Virus record (IMG/VR): IMGVR_UViG_3300029319_000420
Span: 1 to 26,368 of that record
DNA from: a virus
Length of the DNA stretch: 26,368 bases
Direction: 5' to 3' (one strand)
Shown here in pieces: positions 5,776 through 12,331 of this stretch. Position numbers and translations under genes: made by a program. Below the pieces are notes generated by a model that searched no databases, was not told where the DNA came from, and saw only the letters and a program-made list of their open reading frames with translations. Every line of letters starts with the position of its first letter. The stretch's first letter is position 1.

Positions 5776-6247
5776 AAACATATTTGGATGCGATGGTAAA
5801 CAACTTATTGTATTGCCATTCAAATCATATCTACTCAATCTTATGGACTTATACCAGGAAGATAAGGACCATCTAAACTCTATACCTGGATACCAAGATT
5901 ACTTAGACGCAGCAACAAAACAAGGATATGGATTTACTGTTTTAGATAATGGTAGGCCCATAGTTTGTTTTGGTATAGTGCCTCAATGGCCTGGTGTAGC
6001 TGAGTTATGGTTAATACCAGATATGAAACTTATGCGTAAATGGAAACTTAAATTTCACAAAGGCTCATTAAAATTTATGGAACTTGCAGCAGACGAACTA
6101 AACTTGCATAGACTTCATGTAACAGTTAGTGCTCAAAATGTTCGTGCAGTCAAATGGATAGAACATATATATTTTAAGAGAGAAGGTGTATTAAAAAAAT
6201 ATTCCTTTAATAAAAAAGACATGATAATGTATAGTAGGTTGTTTTAA
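5756..6247 (+). CDS. GNAT-fold protein, T7 gp13-like (163 aa)
   Basis: The sequence follows the acetyltransferase-like fold of the phage T7 gp13 / DUF2833 group: strands around 59-75 (GFTVLDNGRPIVCFGIVPQW), GVAELWLIPD at 80-89, a helix at 101-117 and HRLHVTVSAQNVRAVKWIE at 118-136 ending with the GNAT-style FKREGVLKKY at 140-149. In T7 gp13 is a minor internal virion component whose loss affects head assembly. ATG at 5756 is preferred over TTG at 5729. In T7 gp13 lies just before gp14-16; here it sits with the terminase instead, far from the internal proteins, so an enzymatic host-modifying role remains possible. Confidence 0.7.
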   Translation: MRLATLENIFGCDGKQLIVLPFKSYLLNLMDLYQEDKDHLNSIPGYQDYLDAATKQGYGFTVLDNGRPIVCFGIVPQWPGVAELWLIPDMKLMRKWKLKFHKGSLKFMELAADELNLHRLHVTVSAQNVRAVKWIEHIYFKREGVLKKYSFNKKDMIMYSRLF

Positions 6248-6249
6248 TT

Positions 6250-6336
6250 ATGAAAAAACTTTTTAAAAGATGGGTATGTATGGTGTTTTGTATGAACATT
6301 TGTTTTTATACTCCTTGTGCAAAGGATAAAAAATAA
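6250..6336 (+). CDS. cysteine-rich hydrophobic micropeptide (28 aa)
   Basis: A 28-codon frame beginning two bases after the GNAT gene and ending by sharing one base with the next ATG. A basic start (MKKLFKR) is followed by a hydrophobic stretch with four cysteines (at 10, 14, 18, 23) and a polar KDKK end. The layout resembles a short signal/anchor peptide; Cys23 is not in a standard lipobox. The precise fit between two genes is the reason to list it; ribosome-binding site evidence is weak. Confidence 0.45.
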   Translation: MKKLFKRWVCMVFCMNICFYTPCAKDKK

Positions 6337-6599
6337 TGGGTAGTCTTTTCAAAATGCCTAAGTATGAGCCACCTCCAGCAATCAATACAGCTAATGAGGC
6401 ATTGGATAGACGAGAAGAAAGAGCAGACGCATCTGAAAAAAGAGAGTTAAGAAAAGTCTCCTCAAGAAGGAGAGCAAAACGACAAGCTGGTAGATTATTG
6501 TTGTCTCAAGATAGAGCCATACCACAACTTGGTGTTGGCGAAACACTAACTGGACAGTCAATGGTAAGAAACCCATACGATGATGAAAGGATGGCATAA
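6336..6599 (+). CDS. small basic protein with RNP motif (87 aa)
   Basis: AAAGGA lies 9 bases before the ATG, which shares a base with the previous stop. The protein begins MGSLFKMPKYEPPPA, has a long charged helix (about 17-53, very rich in Arg) and ends with GETLTGQSMVRNPYDDERMA. Similar small proteins precede the portal gene in related marine podoviruses; the function is unknown. The C-terminal half shares its layout (basic cluster, TG element, V/I-RNP) with the next gene, suggesting duplication or a shared binding partner such as portal or scaffold. Confidence 0.65.
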   Translation: MGSLFKMPKYEPPPAINTANEALDRREERADASEKRELRKVSSRRRAKRQAGRLLLSQDRAIPQLGVGETLTGQSMVRNPYDDERMA

Positions 6600-6880
6600 T
6601 GGGAGGAGCACCTAGAATAATTAGAAAAGTAGTAAGCCCAGTTAAAAAAATTGTAAGGCCACCTTCATCTCCTATTGCAGAGAGAAGAGAAGAGGTTGCA
6701 AAAAAAACTGAACCAGAGGCAAAACAAATATCTCCAAGAAAACTTAAAAGAAGAGGTACAAAAGTAAGAGGTAGAAGAAGAGCAATAGTTGGAGGACAAC
6801 TAACTGGAGGAGAAACACAAACTGCTGATTATTCTCCAATTAGAAATCCTAAAGATGGAAGTAAATTAGGGAGTGCATAA
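6599..6880 (+). CDS. small basic protein with RNP motif, possible paralogue (93 aa)
   Basis: AAAGGA is 7 bases before the ATG, which overlaps the preceding stop by one base. The protein is proline- and arginine-rich and probably largely disordered; the second half has a basic cluster (KLKRRGTKVRGRRRA) followed by GGQLTGGETQ and YSPIRNPKDG. The shared end pattern with the upstream 87-aa protein suggests common origin. A minor virion or assembly role is inferred from location just before the portal gene. Confidence 0.65.
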   Translation: MGGAPRIIRKVVSPVKKIVRPPSSPIAERREEVAKKTEPEAKQISPRKLKRRGTKVRGRRRAIVGGQLTGGETQTADYSPIRNPKDGSKLGSA

Positions 6881-6981
6881 TGGACCATCACGAACAAACA
6901 TATATTAGAAATCCTAAATTTAGAAATTTAGAAAAAGAAAAAAAAGAAAGAGAGGAGGAAAATGAAAAAGGGGTATCATAA
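6880..6981 (+). CDS. charged micropeptide with RNP motif (33 aa)
   Basis: A 33-codon frame with GGGAG 6 bases before its ATG, sharing one base with the upstream stop and overlapping the next gene by 20 bases. It begins MDHHEQTYIRNPKFRN, repeating the IRNPK motif of the preceding gene, then becomes a run of Glu/Lys. Its end covers the ribosome-binding site of the next gene, so translation through it may control that start. No family is recognised. Confidence 0.5.
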   Translation: MDHHEQTYIRNPKFRNLEKEKKEREEENEKGVS

Positions 6982-7147
6982 AACTAAATCTGGTAAGATG
7001 GCTAAAAAAGGTTTGTATTATAACATCAACCAGAAAAAAAAGGCTGGAACTAGCAATACAAAAGCTAAAAGCACAATTAGTGATAAGGCTTATGCAAATA
7101 TGAAAGCTGGATTTCCAAAAAGAAAAAATAGAAAGGGGCTAGTATAA
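6962..7147 (+). CDS. small highly basic conserved phage protein (61 aa)
   Basis: AGGAGG stands just before the ATG. The protein is about a third Lys/Arg and starts MKKGYHKTKSGKMAKKGLYYNINQ, then SDKAYANMKAGFPKRK. I recall short proteins with this YHKTK...KGLYYNIN...AY.NMK pattern from many environmental phages near the portal gene, without known function. Charge suggests nucleic-acid contact. It overlaps the preceding micropeptide and the next gene starts on its stop codon. Confidence 0.65.
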   Translation: MKKGYHKTKSGKMAKKGLYYNINQKKKAGTSNTKAKSTISDKAYANMKAGFPKRKNRKGLV

Positions 7148-7284
7148 TGGCTTATAAAATGAAAATGAAAAAGTCATCTAAGTTAAAAGGTGGACAAAAA
7201 AAATTAGATGCAAACAAGGATGGCAAGATTGGTAAACAAGATTTTGCTATGTTAAGAAACAAAAAGAAAAAGGTAACTACATGA
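7147..7284 (+). CDS. EF-hand-like small basic protein (45 aa)
   Basis: AAAGGGG lies 8 bases before the ATG. Residues 21-32 read D-A-N-K-D-G-K-I-G-K-Q-D, matching a canonical calcium loop at positions 1, 3, 5, 6, 8 and 12 (D, N, D, G, I, D), followed by FAML as the exiting helix. The rest is a lysine-rich head and tail. A single isolated loop would need to pair with another copy to bind calcium tightly; a dockerin-like or structural role is possible. The motif in such a small phage protein is clear, calcium binding is inference. Confidence 0.7.
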   Translation: MAYKMKMKKSSKLKGGQKKLDANKDGKIGKQDFAMLRNKKKKVTT

Positions 7285-7391
7285 TTATTTTTGGACATAC
7301 ACCTAGAGAGTGGATTAGAAGAACTAAAAATAATAAAATATGCGTAGCTGGTTTTTTTGTAGCATTTATTTTAGGAGCAATAATATTTTGA
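7281..7391 (+). CDS. single-helix membrane peptide (36 aa)
   Basis: A 36-codon frame starting as ATGA on the EF-hand gene stop, with AAAGG 7 bases upstream. A basic N-terminus (PREWIRRTKNNK) is followed by a hydrophobic helix reaching the C-terminus (residues 20-36, ICVAGFFVAFILGAIIF). The positive-inside rule predicts the N-terminus in the cytoplasm. Holin-like or envelope-associated function is possible but not shown. Confidence 0.65.
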   Translation: MIIFGHTPREWIRRTKNNKICVAGFFVAFILGAIIF

Positions 7392-7392
7392 C

Positions 7393-7647
7393 ATGGTTGC
7401 AAAAAGATTTCAAAACCCATCCGGTGGACTAAATGATGCTGGTAGAAAAAAATTTGGTGTTAAGGCTCCAGTTTCAAGTGGTAAAAACCCTCGTAGGATT
7501 TCTTTTGCAGCAAGGTTTTCAAAAGTTAAAGGACCTTTGATGAAAGATGGGAAACCAACAAGACTAAAACTTGCATTAAAAAAATGGGGTTTTGGTTCCA
7601 AAGAGGCAGCAGCTAAATTTGCTGCAAACAATAAGGCAAGGGCATAA
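7393..7647 (+). CDS. DUF6321-like conserved phage protein (84 aa)
   Basis: The sequence shows FQNPSGGLNDAGRKKFGVKAP (6-26), NPRRISFAARF (32-42), KGPLMKDGKPTRLKLALKKWGFG (46-68), a pattern I recall as the DUF6321 group of phage proteins, usually encoded near the portal gene. The function is unknown; it is basic and compact. No clear ribosome-binding site precedes it; it probably relies on coupling to the membrane-peptide gene ending one base earlier. Its stop overlaps the portal ATG by one base. Confidence 0.7.
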   Translation: MVAKRFQNPSGGLNDAGRKKFGVKAPVSSGKNPRRISFAARFSKVKGPLMKDGKPTRLKLALKKWGFGSKEAAAKFAANNKARA

Positions 7648-9263
7648 TGCACAGAACACCAGATGAAGTTTTAAATAGGTCAAAGAAAGCATTTTCTCGT
7701 AAAGAACAATGGAGAACAATTTACGAAGATTGTTATAGATATGCGTTACCACAAAGAAATCTTTATGAAGGTTACTATGAGGGTAATGTTCCTGGCCAAA
7801 ATAAAATGAATATGGTTTTTGATAGCACAGCCATACATTCAACTCAAAGATTTGCAAATAGAATACAGTCTGGCTTATTTCCTCCCTATAAAAAATGGTG
7901 CAGACTGGAGCCTGGTAATGACATACCGGCAGATAGAAGAGCAGAAGTACAAGCTGCATTAGACATCTACCTAGATAAAATGTTTACTATACTTAGACAA
8001 TCTAATTTTGATTTGGCTATGGGAGAGTTTCTTTTAGACTTATGCGTAGGTACTGCTGTTATGCTCATCCAGCCAGGCGATGACATTAACCCAATACAAT
8101 TTACACCAGTTCCACAATACCTTATCGCACTAGAAGAAGGTCCTTATGGAACAGTAGATAATGTTTATCGTAAATATAAAATTAGAGCTGAAAGTATTAC
8201 AAGAACATTTCCAGATGCAAACATACCAGAGACTTTACAAAATCTAATAAATGAAAAACCAGCAGAGATGATTGAGTTGTTAGAGGCTGTTATAGTTGAT
8301 ACCGAAAGAAAAGATTTTTGTTACCATATTATTTATGAAAAGACTAGAGATGAATTAGTTTATAGAAGAATGGACAGCACTCCATGGATTGTTGCAAGAT
8401 ACATGAAAATACCTGGAGAAGTTTTTGGTAGAGGTCCACTTGTAACTGCTTTACCAGATGTAAAAACATTAAATAAAACTTTAGAGTTATTACTTAAAAA
8501 CGCATCTATTGCGTGTGCTGGTGTTTACACAGCAGCAGATGATGGAGTAATCAATCCATCTAATATTAGAATTACACCAGGTAGTATTATACCAGTTGCA
8601 AGAAATGGTGGACCACAAGGTGCATCACTTGCTCCACTACCTAGGTCTGGAGATTTTAATGTATCTCAAATTGTAATTAACGATTTAAGAATGAATATTA
8701 AAAAAACATTATTAGATGATACTCTTCCTCCAGACAATATGTCTGCAAGGTCAGCAACAGAGATTGTTGAGAGAATGAAAGAATTAGCACAAAACATGGG
8801 TGCAGCTTTTGGTAGATTAATTACTGAAACTATGGTACCTATCATAACTAGAGTGTTAAACATCATGGATGAGAAAGGTCTCATCCAGCTCCCTTTGAAG
8901 GTCAATGGGCTTGAGGTTAAAGTAGTTCCGGTCAGCCCATTGGCAAAAGCCCAAAATTTAGAAGAAGTAAACGAAGTTATGCAGTTCTATCAAATAGCAA
9001 ATGCACTTGGACCAGGTGGTGTAGCAGAAGTAAAACCAGATGCTATCGCAACATTTGTTGGAGATAAACTAGGCATACCTTCTAATTTAAGAACATCCGA
9101 GGAGGAAAAACAAGTGATAGCACAACAAGCAACTAAATTATTCCAACAACAAATAGCTGGTGGTGGTGGACCAGGACAAGGTGGAGCTCCGGCTGCACCA
9201 AGCCCACCAATGCCTCCACAGCAAGAACCAGCCGAGGCAGTAGAGGATGAGGTCTCTGCATGA
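7647..9263 (+). CDS. portal (head-to-tail connector) protein, T7 gp8-like (538 aa)
   Basis: The dodecameric ring at the packaging vertex through which DNA enters and leaves, and the platform for tail assembly. The N-terminus is typical of the T7-type connector family: a helix with EQWRTIYEDCYRYALPQR, then FDSTAIHSTQRFANRIQSGLFPPYKKWCRLEPG (about 59-91). Further family landmarks are MTPWIVARYMKIPGEVFGRGP-like text around 245-265 and the helix with LPPDNMSARSATEIVERMKE near 365-384. The C-terminus is a disordered Gly/Pro/Ala/Gln-rich tail. Length is as expected (T7 gp8 536 aa). AAGGG precedes the ATG; the stop overlaps the next gene as ATGA. Confidence 0.95.
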   Translation: MHRTPDEVLNRSKKAFSRKEQWRTIYEDCYRYALPQRNLYEGYYEGNVPGQNKMNMVFDSTAIHSTQRFANRIQSGLFPPYKKWCRLEPGNDIPADRRAEVQAALDIYLDKMFTILRQSNFDLAMGEFLLDLCVGTAVMLIQPGDDINPIQFTPVPQYLIALEEGPYGTVDNVYRKYKIRAESITRTFPDANIPETLQNLINEKPAEMIELLEAVIVDTERKDFCYHIIYEKTRDELVYRRMDSTPWIVARYMKIPGEVFGRGPLVTALPDVKTLNKTLELLLKNASIACAGVYTAADDGVINPSNIRITPGSIIPVARNGGPQGASLAPLPRSGDFNVSQIVINDLRMNIKKTLLDDTLPPDNMSARSATEIVERMKELAQNMGAAFGRLITETMVPIITRVLNIMDEKGLIQLPLKVNGLEVKVVPVSPLAKAQNLEEVNEVMQFYQIANALGPGGVAEVKPDAIATFVGDKLGIPSNLRTSEEEKQVIAQQATKLFQQQIAGGGGPGQGGAPAAPSPPMPPQQEPAEAVEDEVSA

Positions 9264-9532
9264 GGTCAAAATCCGGTTGGGATGGCATACAAGTTTTAGA
9301 AAACGAAGTAAATCAAGAAACTAAAAACGAACAACTTGAAATTGATAAAACTTTTGCTAGAACATTTGAAACAGAAGAAGGTAGAAAATGTTTAAATTTT
9401 TTGATAGGAAAAACAATAGACCAGCCTACATGGGTTCCAGGTGGAGATAGTTCACATGGCTATGTCAGAGAAGGTCAAAATAGTGTAATAAGAGAAATAA
9501 AAATGAGAATGGAAAGGGCAAAAAATGGATAA
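9260..9532 (+). CDS. Bbp19-like phage head protein (90 aa)
   Basis: Residues 30-88 match a small family known from Bordetella phage BPP-1 (Bbp19): FARTFETEEGRKCLNFL, then PTWVPGG at 56-62 and GYVREGQNSVIREIKMRM at 67-84. It regularly lies between portal and scaffold/capsid genes in such phages. Its precise role is unknown; location implies head assembly. It overlaps the portal stop as ATGA and overlaps the scaffold start by 8 bases. Confidence 0.75.
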   Translation: MRSKSGWDGIQVLENEVNQETKNEQLEIDKTFARTFETEEGRKCLNFLIGKTIDQPTWVPGGDSSHGYVREGQNSVIREIKMRMERAKNG

Positions 9533-10334
9533 AGAAACTGAAAACCAAAATGTAAACCAAGAAGAAGGTCTCCTAGCCAATACTCCCCAAACAGAAGAGG
9601 TAGAACCAAAAGAAGAAGAAACAACAATACCTCACAAAGAAGAAGAAAAACCACAAGAACCAACACCAGAAAAAGAAGAAGAGAAACTTGCAAAGCCAGA
9701 ATATTTAGAAGATAAATTCTGGGATGAAAAGTCTGGTGTAAAAGTAGAGGAGTTAAATCATTCTTACAAAGAATTACAAAAACAATTCTCTATGGGTAAA
9801 CACAAAGCTCCGAAAGAATATGATGTTACATCTTTAGAAGATGTAGAGGATGACGATGAGTTAAAAACATATTTTTTAGATTGGGCTAAAGAAAACAAAC
9901 CAACACAAGCAGCATTTGATAATCTTGTAAATAAATTTAAAGAATTATCTTTGCAACAAGAAGAGGCTGATAGCATTGACATAGATGCAGAAACCAAATC
10001 ATTAGGTCCAAACGCACCACAAATTATCAAAGGTATAAAAGAGTGGGGACAAGGGCTTGTTGCTAAAGGTGTATGGTCAGACCAAGACTTTGAAGAGTTT
10101 AAAGTGTTTGCTGCAACAGCGAATGGTATCAATGCACTTAACAAAGTTAGAAAATTTTATGGAGAAAAGACTATACCAACAGCACCAATAGATGTTGATG
10201 GACCAGCAAGTAATGACGAGTTATATGAGTTAGTTGCAGACCCTAAGTACAAAACAGACCCAGTATTTAGACGAAAAGTAGAAGAACAATTTGCAAGAGC
10301 TTTTCCTGGTAAAGTAGATACTGGCGAAATATAA
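9525..10334 (+). CDS. capsid assembly scaffolding protein (269 aa)
   Basis: Placed directly before the capsid gene, as in T7 (gp9 before gp10). Residues 1-58 are a Glu/Pro-rich disordered arm; the middle has a PEYLEDKFWDEKSGVKVEELNHSYKELQKQF segment (about 58-88) shared by many phage scaffolds; residues 95-225 are helical and acidic; the C-terminus has DPKYKTDPVFRRKVEEQFARAFPG, the usual basic capsid-binding helix-turn-helix end. It guides capsid subunits into the prohead and is then released. AAAGGG lies 6 bases before the ATG. Confidence 0.85.
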   Translation: MDKETENQNVNQEEGLLANTPQTEEVEPKEEETTIPHKEEEKPQEPTPEKEEEKLAKPEYLEDKFWDEKSGVKVEELNHSYKELQKQFSMGKHKAPKEYDVTSLEDVEDDDELKTYFLDWAKENKPTQAAFDNLVNKFKELSLQQEEADSIDIDAETKSLGPNAPQIIKGIKEWGQGLVAKGVWSDQDFEEFKVFAATANGINALNKVRKFYGEKTIPTAPIDVDGPASNDELYELVADPKYKTDPVFRRKVEEQFARAFPGKVDTGEI

Positions 10335-10356
10335 CACTTGATATTTTTCTCAGAAA

Positions 10357-10453
10357 CGATTATTTTGTAATCGGAGACAACCAAAATTCTTTTTGGCCTT
10401 CTGGCTAGGGTGGATAGTACCCTATTGTCAGCCTGGCTTATTTTACCAGACAA
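10357..10453 (+). promoter_or_regulatory. structured leader of the major capsid gene: four consecutive hairpins
   Basis: The 161-base gap before the capsid gene holds four hairpins in a row: CGATTA/TAATCG (10357-10373, loop TTTTG), CCAAAA/TTTTGG (10381-10396, loop TTCT), TAGGGT/ACCCTA (10406-10424, loop GGATAGT) and CTGG/CCAG extended by TTGT/ACAA past a bulge (10425-10453). No gene fits here. Possible roles are an RNase processing site, mRNA stabilisation for high capsid output, or partial termination. The dense pairing in AT-rich DNA is unlikely to be accidental. Confidence 0.6.
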
Positions 10454-10460
10454 CTGCGAG

Positions 10461-10468
10461 TATAAATA
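10461..10468 (+). promoter_or_regulatory. TATAAATA box upstream of the major capsid gene
   Basis: TATAAATA begins 8 bases after the last leader hairpin and 35 bases before the capsid ATG. It equals the late-promoter core known from T4-like phages and would also do as a sigma70 -10, but no good -35 is present (best is TTATTT 17 bases upstream). In AT-rich DNA the box alone is weak evidence. Confidence 0.3.
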
Positions 10469-10495
10469 AATTGTGTTAAACAAAGGAGAAAACTT

Positions 10496-11347
10496 ATGGC
10501 ACAGTCAATAACTAATGCTTTTGTTACTCTGTTTGATGCTGAGGTAAAACAAGCATACCAAGGAGAAAGTTCAATCTTGGGATGTGTAAGGCTAAGACAA
10601 GGTGTACAAGGGCAAACATATAAGTTTCCTAAGTTAGGAAAAGGAAGTGCGACTGCAAGAATTCCTCAGACTGATGTTACTCCATTGAATGTAACTTATT
10701 CACAAGTTACAGCTACAATGAGTGATTTCAATGCTGCTGAATATTCAGACATCTTCCACCAAGCGAAGGTAAACTTTGACGAAAGACAAGAACTTGTCCA
10801 AGTAGTCAGTAAGGCGATTGGTCGTAGAATGGACCAATTAATAATAGATGCTGTCAATGGTGCATCTGGAACTGGTACAGTTGCTAAAAATGTAGTAACT
10901 TCTGGTTCTGCTGCAAACTCAAACTTGAATGTTGGAAAGCTAATAGCTGCTAAAAAAGCACTTGATGCTAAAAATGTTCCATTTGATGACAGACATATAA
11001 TAATCCACGCAAACTCATTATCTGGTTTACTAGCTGATGAGAGAGCAATTTCTGGAGACTTTGCATCAATTAAAGCTCTGGTATCTGGAGAAATTAATAC
11101 TTTCCTAGGTTTCAGATTTTATGTGCTTGGCGACAGAGATGAGGGTGGCTTACCATTAGCAACAAACGACAGAACTTGTTTTGCGTTCCATAGAAGTGCA
11201 GTCGGTATGGCTGTTAATATGGCACAAAAAACAGAAATCAACTATGTTCCAGAAAAAACATCTTTCTTGGTTAATAGTATGTTTTCTGCTGGTGCTGTTG
11301 CAATAGATGCAGATGGTATAGTTAAAATAACAACCGATGAAAGCTAA
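10496..11347 (+). CDS. major capsid protein (283 aa)
   Basis: Follows the scaffold gene and has the strongest translation signal nearby (AAGGAG, 7 bases from ATG). The sequence has the layout of HK97-fold capsid proteins of the BPP-1 / HMO-2011 type: an N-terminal arm with ITNAFVTLFDAEVKQAYQ, an E-loop region (GQTYKFPKLGKGSATARIPQTDVTP), the spine helix HQAKVNFDERQELVQVVSKAIGRRMDQLIIDAV (about 87-119), a P-domain helix with AKKALDAKNVP, and beta sheet segments HIIIHANSLSGLL and FYVLGDRDEGGLP. The C-terminus has a strand pair ending in DADGIVKI. It differs from T7 gp10 in sequence. Assignment rests on context and pattern. Confidence 0.9.
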   Translation: MAQSITNAFVTLFDAEVKQAYQGESSILGCVRLRQGVQGQTYKFPKLGKGSATARIPQTDVTPLNVTYSQVTATMSDFNAAEYSDIFHQAKVNFDERQELVQVVSKAIGRRMDQLIIDAVNGASGTGTVAKNVVTSGSAANSNLNVGKLIAAKKALDAKNVPFDDRHIIIHANSLSGLLADERAISGDFASIKALVSGEINTFLGFRFYVLGDRDEGGLPLATNDRTCFAFHRSAVGMAVNMAQKTEINYVPEKTSFLVNSMFSAGAVAIDADGIVKITTDES

Positions 11348-11365
11348 TAGAGAAGGAGAATAATT

Positions 11366-11641
11366 ATGGCTTATGCAGAAATAGGACTACAACCAATAGG
11401 TGGTCAATCTAAAGCTGGTAATGCTCCTCAAATGTGGAGCTACAAATCGGCTGATGCAATCGCTGATGTAAACACAGAAGGGTATTTTAATGATGCCTCT
11501 GATGTTTTAAAAGTTGGCGATTTAATCTATGTATATGACAGTAATACACCTACTGCTAGTTTAGTAGTAGTGCTATCAAATGCATCTGGAGTAGTGGATG
11601 TATCTAATGGCGAAAGTATAACTGTTGCCGACAGCGATTAA
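11366..11641 (+). CDS. small structural protein after capsid, likely decoration protein (91 aa)
   Basis: AAGGAG lies 7 bases before the ATG. An all-beta protein with WSYKSADAIADVNTEGYFNDASDVLKVGDLIYVYDS (about 24-59) followed by SLVVVLSNASGVVDVS. I recall this DAIA.V...GYFNDA...LKVGDLIY pattern from small genes right after capsid genes in many phages, where it is presumed to decorate or stabilise the shell. It shares the transcript of the capsid gene, being cut off by the hairpin terminator immediately downstream, so it is probably made in large amounts too. Confidence 0.65.
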   Translation: MAYAEIGLQPIGGQSKAGNAPQMWSYKSADAIADVNTEGYFNDASDVLKVGDLIYVYDSNTPTASLVVVLSNASGVVDVSNGESITVADSD

Positions 11642-11651
11642 TAAATAGACA

Positions 11652-11678
11652 TGAGGAGGCCCTTATAGGGCCTCTTCA
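11652..11678 (+). terminator. rho-independent-type terminator after the capsid operon
   Basis: TGAGGAGGCCCT and AGGGCCTCTTCA pair over 12 bases with a single G-U and a TAT loop, followed by TTTATT. It is the strongest inverted repeat in the window, GC-rich in AT-rich DNA, and lies between the decoration gene and tail tube A. Its position corresponds to the T7 terminator Tphi after gene 10. The trailing T-run is short, so read-through to the tail genes is likely and needed. Confidence 0.75.
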
Positions 11679-11695
11679 TTTATTAAAGGATTATT

Positions 11696-12331
11696 ATGGC
11701 AAGTGGAGATACTAATATTACAATTTGCAACCAGGCATTAAATTTACTTGGTTCAGATACTATTTCATCATTTACAGATACAACAAATGATGCTGCCTCT
11801 GTTTGTAATAATATTTATGAAACTGTAAAAAGAAAAACTTTGTCAATGTACCCCTGGTCATTTGCAATAGTAAAAGAACAATTAAATAAATCAGCCGGAG
11901 TTACACCAGTTAATGAATGGACTAATCAATTTGTATTACCATCTAACGCAGTATCCGGCACACCACACCAAGTTTACAATTCCACTTCTACAAGAATATT
12001 ACCAATCCAAAGTTATGAATTAATCTACACATCATCTGGCCCAGCGATTGTAACTAATGAAGAAAATATTTATGTTGATTATGTTAGTTCAGTCGTAACA
12101 GAAGGTCTTATGCCTTCTTACTTTGTACAATTACTTGTTTACATGATGGCTTGGCATTTAGCTGAACCAGTAACAGACCAAATAACAAAATCTGATTATT
12201 GGAGAAAGATAACAGTTGGGACTGAAAGTGAGAATGGTAGGGGTGGGTATTTCAGACAAGCCATGAATATTGATGGAAGGGGTAAACCAAACTATTCAAT
12301 AGTTGATTTCCCATTAACAGATGTTAGATAA
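11696..12331 (+). CDS. tail tubular protein A, T7 gp11-like (211 aa)
   Basis: The adaptor ring that joins the portal to the tail nozzle. It begins with the characteristic CNQALNLLGSDTISSFTD (11-28) and continues DAASVCNNIYETVKRKTLSMYPWSFA (31-56), both hallmarks of the gp11 family in which a helical bundle contacts the portal. The central part is a beta region and the C-terminus has YFVQLLVYMMAWHLAEPVTDQ. Length fits (T7 gp11 196 aa). AAAGGA precedes the ATG just after the terminator hairpin; the stop overlaps the tail tube B start by one base. Confidence 0.92.
   Translation: MASGDTNITICNQALNLLGSDTISSFTDTTNDAASVCNNIYETVKRKTLSMYPWSFAIVKEQLNKSAGVTPVNEWTNQFVLPSNAVSGTPHQVYNSTSTRILPIQSYELIYTSSGPAIVTNEENIYVDYVSSVVTEGLMPSYFVQLLVYMMAWHLAEPVTDQITKSDYWRKITVGTESENGRGGYFRQAMNIDGRGKPNYSIVDFPLTDVR

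Noticed and set aside
7576-7959. 127-aa minus-strand frame opposite the portal gene
   Set aside because: Antisense shadow of a certain gene, no ribosome-binding site, low-complexity composition.
9475-9693. Leu-rich hydrophobic frame on the minus strand that looks like a membrane protein
   Set aside because: It is the complement of the Glu/Lys-rich arm of the scaffold gene (GAA/GAG read backwards gives TTC/CTC), not a real gene.
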